Positions 1 through 6,378 of a stretch of 9,883 nucleotides of DNA are shown here, piece after piece. The stretch comes from DASPPF01 sp032906705. Its GTDB lineage: Archaea; Thermoproteota; Nitrososphaeria; Nitrososphaerales; Gagatemarchaeaceae. The first letter of the stretch is position 1; every line of letters begins with the position of its first letter. The position numbers and the translations under genes are program-made. A model generated the notes under the pieces. The model worked only from the letters and a program-made list of their open reading frames with translations. It did no database searches and was not told the origin of the DNA. The stretch lies in contig JAJTZC010000041.1 of assembly GCA_032906705.1 (NCBI GenBank), positions 1 to 9,883 on the forward strand, in the 5' to 3' direction.

Positions 1-80
1 GGAAGCATATAGGGGAGAACTGGAGAGCCTGAGCCCCAGGCGAACGGAACCTGAAAAGCAGCAGGAAGAATCTCCAAGCA
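1..80. other. left edge, no gene assigned
   Basis: This stretch lies upstream of the first nucleotidyltransferase. On the plus strand, frame 1 stops at 10-12 (TAG) and frame 3 stops at 30-32 (TGA). Either could be the tail of a gene that begins outside the window, but the remnants are too short to identify. Frame 2 is open from base 2 to a stop at 173-175, overlapping the next gene by about 95 bases; its translation is low in complexity and I do not take it as coding. A CATATA at 5-10 resembles a TATA box, but it would give a leader of roughly 45 bases, so I do not call a promoter. Confidence 0.3.
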
Positions 81-776
81 GTGATTTTGGCGGGAGGCCT
101 CGGGACGAGGCTGAGGCCGTACACGTTCCTCCTGCCGAAGCCGATGCTCCCGGTAGGCCCCAAGCCAATCCTTGAGCACATCCTCGAGTGGCTCGCCTCC
201 GCAGGCACGAGGGACGTCGTCGTATCCACGGGCTACCTCGGCAGGATGATACAAGAGTACTTCAGGAATGGGTCGGAATTCGGAGTCAAGATCACCTACG
301 CGACTTCCGTCCACCCGTTGGGCACGGCGGGTCAGCTGAAGGCAGCAGAGTCCAAGATAAGGGGGCGCTTCATCTGCCTTTACGGGGACGCTATCCTGAG
401 CTTCAACCTAGGCAAGGTGATCGAGTTCCACTCAACACGCAAGGCCCTGGCCACGATGGTTTTGATGAAGTACAGCACGGAGCTGAAGTATGGCTTCATC
501 GAGACTGACAAGGGAGGGAACCTCACCGAGTGGAAGGAGAAGCCCACCATAAGCGGCTTCATCAACGTAGGCTGCTTCATTATGGAGAAGCGGTTCCTCA
601 AGTACATGCCAGCGGGTCGGACTTTCGGCATGAAGGAGGCGTTCGAAAAGGCGAGGAGGGCCGGTGAGAGACTCTGCGCGGTAAGGATGGAGGGCGAGTT
701 CCTTGACATCGGAGACAGGAAGTCATACCGGGACGCGAACGAACGGTACATGAAGAAGATCGGCAAAGTGCTCTAG
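81..776 (+). CDS. sugar-1-phosphate nucleotidyltransferase (NTP_transferase family)
   Basis: A 231-residue enzyme expected to join a hexose 1-phosphate to an NTP, giving an NDP-sugar and pyrophosphate in the cytoplasm. The N-terminus carries the nucleotide-binding signature GGLGTRLRP followed by LPKPMLPVGPKPILEH (about residues 5-32). LGTAG lies near residue 80, the metal-binding GDA near 102, an EKP with a following N-V-G near 150-162, and LDIGD near the end. This is the normal layout of the RmlA/ManC/GlmU N-terminal fold, with no hexapeptide C-terminal domain. The GTG start is uncertain: relatives begin M-K-A-V-I-L-A-G-G, and here the frame reads L-Q-A-V-I-L-A-G-G back to a TGA at 30-32 with no ATG. 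GTG at 81 therefore trims about two residues; a CTG at 51 is the other option. The sugar and base cannot be told from sequence. It is 2 bases upstream of the GlmU-like gene, so the two are very probably co-transcribed. Confidence 0.9.
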   Translation: MILAGGLGTRLRPYTFLLPKPMLPVGPKPILEHILEWLASAGTRDVVVSTGYLGRMIQEYFRNGSEFGVKITYATSVHPLGTAGQLKAAESKIRGRFICLYGDAILSFNLGKVIEFHSTRKALATMVLMKYSTELKYGFIETDKGGNLTEWKEKPTISGFINVGCFIMEKRFLKYMPAGRTFGMKEAFEKARRAGERLCAVRMEGEFLDIGDRKSYRDANERYMKKIGKVL

Positions 777-778
777 AC

Positions 779-2020
779 ATGACAGTGGTTGTGTTCGAGG
801 ACGAATACTGGAGCAGCTTCGCGCCTCTGACGCTCACTAGGCATGTGAGCCAACTCGTATGGGGCACTCGCACCCTACTGCAGTCGCTGGCAGCCGTGCT
901 CGCGGTGGACGACCTTGTCGTCTGGGGTAGGGACGAACTTGAGGGCGTGGTCGATGCAGGGCCCCAGGGGAAGTACAACGCTGATGTGAAGGGGGACGCG
1001 CTATTCGTGAATGCGAGGCTGAGGCCCCAAAGGGACATCGCGATGCAGATCCGGAGGACTGACTCATTCGCGGCGCTGGTCGACGATCGCGTGATGGCCT
1101 TCAGGACAAAGGCAGACGCGCTGAGCCCCGGGGTGATAACGAGCAGACAGCTTGCCAAGACATCGAAGGGGCTGCAGCGCTTGGAACTTACACGTCAGGC
1201 CGCGTTCGAAGGCCCTTGGCAGATGGTCGAGAGCAACGGCATAGCAATAGTAGAACAGGCGGGCCATTTCGCCGAGTCGCTCGAACTTCCTGAGAAGGCG
1301 GTGCTGAAGGGGCCTGCATCCAACCTCAGGATTCACGACTCGGTCGAGCTCGAGGGACATGTCTCATTCGACACCAGGCTGGGGCCGGTGGTTGTGGAGG
1401 AGGGAACGTCGGTCGAGAGCTTCTCACGGGTCTCTGGACCATGCTACCTCGGCCCCAGGGTGAAGGTCCACTCTGCCCTCGTCAGGAGCGGGACCTCCGT
1501 CTTCGAGGGCTGCAGGCTGGGCGGGGAGGTTGAGAATTCGATAATCATGGCGTATTCCAACAAGTCGCACCTCGGTTATGTCGGAGACTCGATAGTTGGC
1601 GAGTGGGTCAACCTTGGCGCAGGCAGCACCTTCAGCAACCTGAAGAACACGTACGGCAACGTCAGGGTCGAGCTTGGGAACCAAACGGTGGATACTGGGA
1701 TGCTGAAGTTCGGGCCCGTGATCGGGGACATGGCGAAGGTATCGATAGGGTCCACTATCTTCGCGGGGAAACTTGTAGGAGTGGCCAGCCACGTCGTCAA
1801 TCTCATCGGAAGGAACGTGCCAAGCTTCACATACTATGACGGCGGTTCGGGAAGGAGAGTCGAGCTGCTCTTGGACTCTGCAGTCGAAACCCAGAAGAAG
1901 ATGATGGAAAGAAGAGGGATGACCCTGTCAAAGCAACAGGAATCGCTAATCAGAGAGTTATTCAGGGTGACGGGCTCTGAGAGAAAAAGAGCCGGCGTGA
2001 GGAAAGGGAAGATTCGGTGA
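779..2020 (+). CDS. GlmU-like sugar nucleotidyltransferase / acyltransferase with left-handed beta-helix
   Basis: A 413-residue two-domain protein. Residues 1-160 match the divergent nucleotidyltransferase domain of the alternative GlmU family known from Bacteroidetes: VFEDEYW near 5-11, PLTLTR at 16-21, VNARLRP at 77-83 and GPWQMVESN at 145-153. Residues about 180-345 form a hexapeptide-repeat beta-helix. NKSHLGYVGDS at 261-271 corresponds to the K-x-H-L-x-Y-x-G-D of GlmU, whose histidine (here H264) is the acetyltransfer base. The family hallmark is at 275-295, including NLGAG and SNLKNTYG. The tail (398-413) is strongly basic. The likely role is glucosamine-1-phosphate acetylation and/or uridylylation toward UDP-GlcNAc, but another amino or acetamido sugar is possible. 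The ATG at 779 follows the previous stop by 2 bases. Both neighbours act on hexose phosphates. Family is confident; exact reaction is not. Confidence 0.82.
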   Translation: MTVVVFEDEYWSSFAPLTLTRHVSQLVWGTRTLLQSLAAVLAVDDLVVWGRDELEGVVDAGPQGKYNADVKGDALFVNARLRPQRDIAMQIRRTDSFAALVDDRVMAFRTKADALSPGVITSRQLAKTSKGLQRLELTRQAAFEGPWQMVESNGIAIVEQAGHFAESLELPEKAVLKGPASNLRIHDSVELEGHVSFDTRLGPVVVEEGTSVESFSRVSGPCYLGPRVKVHSALVRSGTSVFEGCRLGGEVENSIIMAYSNKSHLGYVGDSIVGEWVNLGAGSTFSNLKNTYGNVRVELGNQTVDTGMLKFGPVIGDMAKVSIGSTIFAGKLVGVASHVVNLIGRNVPSFTYYDGGSGRRVELLLDSAVETQKKMMERRGMTLSKQQESLIRELFRVTGSERKRAGVRKGKIR

Positions 2021-2040
2021 AAGCCTGCCTTCGATTGGAC

Positions 2041-2103
2041 GCCCGAACGAAGCCAATTGTCGCTCCACAGACATGGGAACGACCCAGAGTCGGGCCCGAA
2101 CGA
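2041..2103 (+). repeat. 10-bp direct repeat GCCCGAACGA, two copies
   Basis: GCCCGAACGA occurs exactly at 2041-2050 and again at 2094-2103, with start points 53 bases apart. Both copies are in the 140-base gap (2021-2160) between the GlmU-like gene and the phosphoglucose isomerase. The second copy overlaps the palindrome at 2090-2099. It could be a pair of half-sites for a regulator, or chance in GC-rich DNA. Confidence 0.4.
2090..2099. promoter_or_regulatory. 10-bp palindrome TCGGGCCCGA, possible operator
   Basis: TCGGGCCCGA is a perfect 10-base inverted repeat. It lies 20 bases upstream of the TATA-like box of the isomerase gene, a position suited to an activator or repressor. A short CGAC/GTCG inverted pair (2080-2083 and 2089-2092) adjoins it. 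No regulator is encoded in the window, so a role is only a suggestion. Confidence 0.3.
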
Positions 2104-2119
2104 GGACAGCAGCGTGGAG

Positions 2120-2126
2120 CTTAAAA
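2120..2126 (+). promoter_or_regulatory. TATA-like box for the phosphoglucose/phosphomannose isomerase
   Basis: CTTAAAA, preceded by GTGGAG, lies with its centre about 38 bases before the GTG at 2161. Archaeal transcription usually starts about 25 bases after the box centre, which would leave a leader of roughly 10-15 bases. It implies that the isomerase can be transcribed separately from the two upstream nucleotidyltransferase genes. Confidence 0.45.
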
Positions 2127-2160
2127 GCGCAATTCTCTGAAAGGTCGAAAATTCATCGTT

Positions 2161-3195
2161 GTGAAGTCCTTGCAAGAGCACTACTCACCCTCACAAATCA
2201 GGAAGATCGACACGGGCCATGTCTTCGAAGCCTACAGGGACTGGCCTAAGCAGGCGAGGTCGGGGTTCGAGGTCAAGTTCGAGCCCCCCGCTCGAGCTTT
2301 CAAGAGCGCATTCGTGCTCGGCATGGGCGGTTCCGCTGCTGGGGGTGACATCATAGCGGGCTGGCTGAGTCCGAGGCGAGACCTCGAATTTTCCGTATTC
2401 AAGGGACAAATCCCACTCTCTGACATGAGAGACTCGATCGCAATCGCCTGCAGCGCCTCCGGCCAGACTCAGGAAACGATTGCCATGCTGAAAACCGCGG
2501 CGAGTAACCGCGCAACAGTCGTTTGCATCTCTGCCGGGGGAAGGCTGATGGAGGAAGCTAGGTCGCTCGGGCTCCAACATCTCTCGATGCCCAAGGCGGT
2601 CGCCCCGCGATACATGCTCCCCTTCATCGTGTTCTCGTGCCTTGCTGTCCTCAACGCCGCGATGCGTCTCAAATGCGAAGACGAGGCGAACGAGAGCATC
2701 ACTGAGCTCGAAGCAATGGCGAAGAAGATAGACATCGACACCGCGCTCTCGACCAACAGCTCCAAACAGCTCGCAGAGAAGCTCCTTCACGCGACCCCGG
2801 CAGTCTTTGGGGACTCGGTGACCAGGGGCGTGGGAGTGAGGTTCAAGAACGCGATGAACGAGAACGCCAAGAAGCACGCTTACTTCGATATGCTGCCCGA
2901 CATGTTTCACAACGAGGTCCAGGCGTGGGAGGACCCGCAGAGCAATTTCCTCCCTGTGTTCCTTCGTCATACAGCTGAGGGTGCCGTCGAGAAGAAGAAG
3001 ACAGACGCCATGGCGAAGTTGCTCGCCGGTCTCGGCAATACACCGGTGGAAGCTCGAGGTGCTGGGAGGGGGATCCTCTCGCAGCTGATGACGATGGTCT
3101 ATCACCTCGATATGACTTCATATTACGTGGCCGTCGGCCTGGGCAGGGACCCCCTCCGGACCGAGCTCATAGACAGGCTGAAGAAGGAAGCCTAG
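2161..3195 (+). CDS. bifunctional phosphoglucose/phosphomannose isomerase (PGI/PMI)
   Basis: A 344-residue SIS-domain isomerase that interconverts glucose 6-phosphate or mannose 6-phosphate with fructose 6-phosphate in the cytoplasm, linking gluconeogenesis to sugar-nucleotide synthesis. The N-terminal SIS domain has LGMGGSAAGGD (53-63) and the phosphate-binding loop SASGQTQET (98-106), where relatives usually have S-x-S-G-N-T-x-E-T. APRYMLPF (148-155) matches the conserved proline-arginine segment. Catalytic candidates are E234 in NENA and H250 in FHNE; they are 16 residues apart, as Glu203 and His219 are in the Pyrobaculum aerophilum enzyme as I recall it. The C-terminal LDMTSYYVAVGLGRDP (315-331) is also typical. 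Length is normal for the archaeal family. The GTG at 2161 has no strong Shine-Dalgarno sequence. The stop directly abuts that of the GalT gene opposite. Confidence 0.9.
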   Translation: MKSLQEHYSPSQIRKIDTGHVFEAYRDWPKQARSGFEVKFEPPARAFKSAFVLGMGGSAAGGDIIAGWLSPRRDLEFSVFKGQIPLSDMRDSIAIACSASGQTQETIAMLKTAASNRATVVCISAGGRLMEEARSLGLQHLSMPKAVAPRYMLPFIVFSCLAVLNAAMRLKCEDEANESITELEAMAKKIDIDTALSTNSSKQLAEKLLHATPAVFGDSVTRGVGVRFKNAMNENAKKHAYFDMLPDMFHNEVQAWEDPQSNFLPVFLRHTAEGAVEKKKTDAMAKLLAGLGNTPVEARGAGRGILSQLMTMVYHLDMTSYYVAVGLGRDPLRTELIDRLKKEA

Positions 3196-4230
3196 CTACT
3201 TTATTCCGACGAGCTGAGCCAGCTCCTTCCTCGCGCTGGCGCCGAGCACCTGAGCCGCGGCCTCCGGGGAGACCTCGCTTGCGTAGATTCCCCCGCCGAG
3301 CTCGAGGCCCGACCATTGCGACTTCTTCGGGTACACCTCGATGTGCCAGTGGATCTGTTTCGTCGTCTTCTTCTCTGAGGAGCTGTGGAAGACCATTGAG
3401 AAGCTCTGATTGTCCAGCGCCTTCGCCATCCCGCCGAGGGTCGACCTTAGCATGAGGGCCAGGTCCATCATCTCCTTCTGGGAAAGCTTCAGAATGCTCG
3501 TCATATGCCGCTTGGGATATATCCAGAATTCATAGCTGTGGGTAGACACCCAGGGGGCGAACGAGATGAAGAAGTCAGTGGCAAGTATCTGCCTGGGCCC
3601 CCCAGTCTCTGTGCTGACTACCTGGCACATGGGGCAGACACCCAGCTCGTTCAGGGAGTTCTGCACGGTGTCCGCCTCCACCTCCACCGCCGGTGGCACC
3701 CTGGGAGTGGTCACAATCTGGATGCTCGGGTGCACTGCAGTGGGCGTCCCTTCGCTCTCGCTGTTCGCGTAGACGAGGACGTAGCTTACTCCCTTCTGGG
3801 CGTAGAGCCACCTCGCTTTGTCCTGGAGAGACGCCAGGACGTTTGTCCACTGTTCGATGTCTATTTTCGGGAAGTGCAGGTCGTGCTTCGGCGTCGCCAC
3901 GAGCACGTAGTGGTACCCGATGGCGGGCTCGCTGTAGTGAGGTGACTCGCCGAAGGACGCCGGCGCGTTCGGCGTGACAAGCGGGTTCTTCGCCGGGAAG
4001 ATTCTGACCGCCCAGTTGCGAACGATGTCGCCTTCGGCGTCCGTCTGCTTCAGCAGCGTCTCGCCCTTCTTGACGAGGACGAGGTCGGCTGGAGGCGTCA
4101 TCTCTTCGTTGCCGGGGCAGTAGTTGCACTTCTCCGAGCGAATCTGAATGACCTGTCCGGGCTTCAGGCCCCTGTCAGGGAGAATCACGGAGAGCTTCTC
4201 AGAAAAATAATCCTTCCTGATCTCAACCAA
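3196..4230 (-). CDS. GalT-family (HIT-like) nucleotidyltransferase lacking the nucleophilic histidine
   Basis: A 344-residue member of the galactose-1-phosphate uridylyltransferase / ADP-glucose phosphorylase family. The N-terminal half has the zinc pair C35 and C38 (CNYCPGNEEMTPP), with H116 in TPKHD as a further likely ligand. The active-site motif, normally H-P-H-x-Q, reads H-P-S-I-Q (H167, S169, Q171): the structural histidine is kept but the one that carries the covalent UMP is serine. The DNA reads CAC CCG AGC ATC CAG on the minus strand. The C-terminal half has a second CxxC (C199, C202), HWHIEVYP (294-301) and a glycine-rich LELGGGIY, all typical. Classical GalT chemistry is therefore doubtful; a phosphorylase, hydrolase or binding role is possible. 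The start is TTG, 28 bases after a TATA-like box; no ATG or GTG lies between it and the upstream TAA at 4258-4260. Its tail abuts the isomerase. Confidence 0.82.
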   Translation of the reverse strand: MVEIRKDYFSEKLSVILPDRGLKPGQVIQIRSEKCNYCPGNEEMTPPADLVLVKKGETLLKQTDAEGDIVRNWAVRIFPAKNPLVTPNAPASFGESPHYSEPAIGYHYVLVATPKHDLHFPKIDIEQWTNVLASLQDKARWLYAQKGVSYVLVYANSESEGTPTAVHPSIQIVTTPRVPPAVEVEADTVQNSLNELGVCPMCQVVSTETGGPRQILATDFFISFAPWVSTHSYEFWIYPKRHMTSILKLSQKEMMDLALMLRSTLGGMAKALDNQSFSMVFHSSSEKKTTKQIHWHIEVYPKKSQWSGLELGGGIYASEVSPEAAAQVLGASARKELAQLVGIK

Positions 4231-4252
4231 TGCCCTTCGCCCGACCCGCTCT

Positions 4253-4262
4253 GCATATTAGG
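4253..4262 (-). promoter_or_regulatory. TATA-like box for the GalT-family gene
   Basis: The minus strand reads CCTAATATGC here. The TAATAT core is centred 27-28 bases before the TTG start at 4230, so the transcript would start at or next to the start codon (leaderless). It is in the 89-base divergent gap 4231-4319 and faces away from the ApgM promoter. The short inverted pair CGCTC (4247-4251) and GAGCG (4271-4275) brackets it. Confidence 0.45.
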
Positions 4263-4283
4263 ATTTTGAGGAGCGCGAAACAA

Positions 4284-4292
4284 ACATAATCT
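4284..4292 (+). promoter_or_regulatory. TATA-like box for phosphoglycerate mutase
   Basis: ACATAATCT in a locally AT-rich stretch is centred about 32 bases before the ATG at 4320. That geometry gives a leader of only a few bases. The GAGGG at 4304-4308 could act as a Shine-Dalgarno sequence only if transcription starts further upstream. Confidence 0.4.
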
Positions 4293-4319
4293 ATTGCCTG
4301 ACAGAGGGCGCGGCCGAAG

Positions 4320-5549
4320 ATGAAGATAGGCTATGTTTTGTTGGACGGCTGCGGTGACAGGCCGCATCCGAAGCTCAACTACACCACGCCCCTGGAGGCG
4401 GCTTACACGCCCCATCTCGACGGGATCGCGAGCGCTTCGAGGCTCGGGCGCGTCACCACCGTAGGCCGGGGAATCTCACCAGAGTCGGACATCGCTGTCT
4501 TCAACATGCTCGGCTACTCATTCGACGAAGGCTATCCGGGCAGGGGCGTTGTGGAAGCAGTCGGCGCTGGCCTCAGGTTCAGGGACGGGGAGATGGCGCT
4601 GAGGGCCAACCTGGCGACCGTCAAAGGGCGGAGAATCGTCGACCGGCGGGCGGGAAGGAACCTGACGCAGGCGGAGTCGACAAGGCTGGCAAGGGAGCTC
4701 AATGAAATCACCCTCGATGGGGCTGAAATGGAGTACAGGTCCACGGTCTCCTACAGGGGGGTCCTAGTAATCCGTGCGAAGGGTCGCCTCTCGGCCTCGG
4801 TCTCGAACACTGACCCCGCCTACGCGCGCATAGGCGGCTTCGGCGCCGCGAAGAAGACCACGAAAGAAGAGCGAATCCTCGATTGCGAACCGGAGACCGC
4901 GGACGGGGCGGCGAGGACTGCTGCGAGTCTGGTGAACGAGTTCACAAGGAAGAGCCTGAAGGTGCTCGGTGGAAGCGAGGTCAACCGGGAAAGGGTCTCG
5001 GAGGGCAGGCTCCCTGCGAATTGCGTCCTCTTGAGGGACGCGGGCGACCACCTGCCAAGGGTGGCCTCGTTCGGAGAGAGGTACGGCGTCAAGGGGACCG
5101 CCATAGTCGAGATGCCCGCTGAGGTCGGAATAGCGAAATTGCTGGGCATGAAAATGGTGAGCGCCCAGGACAGGAACGACATGAAAGCCAAGGCGGCGCT
5201 GTTCGGCAGGGAACTCAGGGACGGGACTGTGGTCTACGTCCACATCAAGGGGCCAGACGAGTTCGGCCACGACGGCGACGTTGTGGGCAAGAAGAAGTGC
5301 ATAGAGGCCATTGACAGGGAGTTCTTCTCAGTAGCAGCTGAGAAACTGGAAGGAGAGCAACTCGGAGTGTCGTGCGACCACGCAACGCCGTGCACAATCA
5401 AGATGCATGCCAGCGACCCGGTGCCCCTCCTGATCACCACGGACAGACGGCCGGACCGCCTTCGGTTCACGGAGAGGAACGCGCGGGAGGGTTCGCTAGG
5501 CTCGATGAGGGGTCGCGACGTGCTCGCGAGGGTGAAGTCGGGCCGCTAG
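4320..5549 (+). CDS. apgM: archaeal 2,3-bisphosphoglycerate-independent phosphoglycerate mutase
   Basis: A 409-residue cytoplasmic enzyme that interconverts 3- and 2-phosphoglycerate in glycolysis and gluconeogenesis, a member of the alkaline phosphatase superfamily with two metal ions. Motifs in order: LLDGCGDRP (7-14) with metal ligand D9; GISPESDIAVFNMLGY (51-66), where S56-D57 holds the serine that is phosphorylated; YPGRGVVEA (72-80); the substrate-domain segment VSNTDPAY (161-168); KGPDEFGHDGD (310-320) with metal ligands D313 and H317; SCDHATPC (351-358) with D353 and H354; and HASDPVP (363-369). All expected catalytic elements are present and the length is normal for ApgM. The ATG at 4320 starts MKIGYVLLDG, the usual N-terminus. 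It is a single gene: divergent from GalT and convergent with uridine phosphorylase, sharing 4 bases (5546-5549) with it. Confidence 0.93.
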   Translation: MKIGYVLLDGCGDRPHPKLNYTTPLEAAYTPHLDGIASASRLGRVTTVGRGISPESDIAVFNMLGYSFDEGYPGRGVVEAVGAGLRFRDGEMALRANLATVKGRRIVDRRAGRNLTQAESTRLARELNEITLDGAEMEYRSTVSYRGVLVIRAKGRLSASVSNTDPAYARIGGFGAAKKTTKEERILDCEPETADGAARTAASLVNEFTRKSLKVLGGSEVNRERVSEGRLPANCVLLRDAGDHLPRVASFGERYGVKGTAIVEMPAEVGIAKLLGMKMVSAQDRNDMKAKAALFGRELRDGTVVYVHIKGPDEFGHDGDVVGKKKCIEAIDREFFSVAAEKLEGEQLGVSCDHATPCTIKMHASDPVPLLITTDRRPDRLRFTERNAREGSLGSMRGRDVLARVKSGR

Positions 5550-6316
5550 ACCCCGTACTTCTTGAGTTTCCCTACGCTGTTGACGGCAATCTCGATCGCG
5601 TCGTGCAGGCCGGCGTCAGGCCTGAATTCGTTCGTCTCCCTGTTAGCCACGACAGCGAACAGAGCCCCTGATTTCAACCCGAAGATTCTGCATAGAGTGA
5701 AGATGGTCGAGGACTCCATTTCGAAGCAGAGCACACGGGCCCTGCGCAGGTCTTCGACCAGTGACGTCTTGTCCGAGGGGAAGTAGCCTCCGTAGCCTTT
5801 CCTCCCCTGACCGACGTAGAATGAGTCGGTGGAGGCAGCGAGTCCAACCGAGTGCCTCTTCTTCAACGAAGCGGCACTTTCGGCGAGCGCCATCACCACG
5901 CCTGGGGTTGCTGCCGCAGGATAACCCGCCATCGCATATTGTCCAGATGTCCCTTCCATCCTCACGGCGGCGTCGGCTATCACGACAGACCCAACTCGTG
6001 CGTCTCTCGTTATCGCGCCGCACGTGCCGACCCTAATCATCACCTTCACGCCCAGGCGGGCCAGCTCCTCGACGGCTATGGCTGCTGATGGCCCCCCGAT
6101 GCCGGTGCTCGTGGCTATGACGTGTTCTCCCGCAAGGCGTCCCCCGTAGGTCGTGTACTCGCGATGGCTTGCGATCAGCTTGGCGTCTTTGAGATACTCG
6201 GCGATGACCGGAACCCTCCCGGGATCCCCGGGGAGGAAGGCGATCCGACCAACGTCCCTCTTCGTGAGGCCGACGTGGTACATCCTGCCCGAACTGTCCC
6301 TGGGCTCGAGTGCCAT
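5546..6316 (-). CDS. udp: uridine phosphorylase
   Basis: A 256-residue enzyme of the PNP/UDP phosphorylase family, cleaving uridine (and perhaps deoxyuridine or thymidine) with phosphate to the base and (deoxy)ribose 1-phosphate. FLPGDPGRV (27-35) binds phosphate, GIGGPSAAIAVEEL (72-85) and IRVGTCGAI (94-102) build the active site, and FEMES (198-202) binds ribose. The uracil-specific pair is visible as Q170 and R172 in SFYVGQGRKGY, matching Q166/R168 of the E. coli enzyme; this favours uridine phosphorylase over purine nucleoside phosphorylase. The ATG at 6316 is secure because a TGA lies in frame two codons upstream. No Shine-Dalgarno sequence is seen; a 6-bp hairpin occupies that place. 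It follows the thymidine kinase by 62 bases on the same strand. Its TAG shares CTAG with the ApgM stop. Confidence 0.92.
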   Translation of the reverse strand: MALEPRDSSGRMYHVGLTKRDVGRIAFLPGDPGRVPVIAEYLKDAKLIASHREYTTYGGRLAGEHVIATSTGIGGPSAAIAVEELARLGVKVMIRVGTCGAITRDARVGSVVIADAAVRMEGTSGQYAMAGYPAAATPGVVMALAESAASLKKRHSVGLAASTDSFYVGQGRKGYGGYFPSDKTSLVEDLRRARVLCFEMESSTIFTLCRIFGLKSGALFAVVANRETNEFRPDAGLHDAIEIAVNSVGKLKKYGV

Positions 6317-6320
6317 TGGT

Positions 6321-6338
6321 CACGACGCCACCGTCGTG
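6321..6338 (-). promoter_or_regulatory. hairpin in the uridine phosphorylase leader
   Basis: CACGAC (6321-6326) and GTCGTG (6333-6338) are perfect inverted 6-base arms around a 6-base loop. On the minus-strand transcript the hairpin ends 4 bases before the AUG at 6316, over the usual ribosome binding position, so it could limit or regulate initiation. As DNA it could equally be an operator. It does not look like a terminator, because no U run follows. Confidence 0.35.
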
Positions 6339-6378
6339 CGGGGAACAAACGCGTGTATCAAAGTCCATCAGTCTCCTA

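Noticed and set aside
779..1260. GlmU-like N-terminal region as an inactive remnant or unrelated domain
   Set aside because: The PLTLTR, VNARLRP and GPWQMVESN segments match the divergent nucleotidyltransferase domain of the alternative GlmU family at the expected positions and spacing, so it is kept as a true domain.
2191..3105. Long open frame of 304 codons on the minus strand opposite the isomerase
   Set aside because: Its translation shows no recognisable motif, while the plus strand encodes a complete PGI/PMI with all conserved elements. Long antisense frames are expected in GC-rich coding DNA.
3505..4129. Several open frames overlapping the GalT gene on both strands
   Set aside because: Low-complexity, arginine- or histidine-rich translations without motifs; they are shadows of the GalT frame.
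4247..4275. CGCTC/GAGCG inverted pair around the GalT TATA-like box as an operator
   Set aside because: Only five bases per arm with a 19-base spacer; expected by chance in GC-rich DNA.
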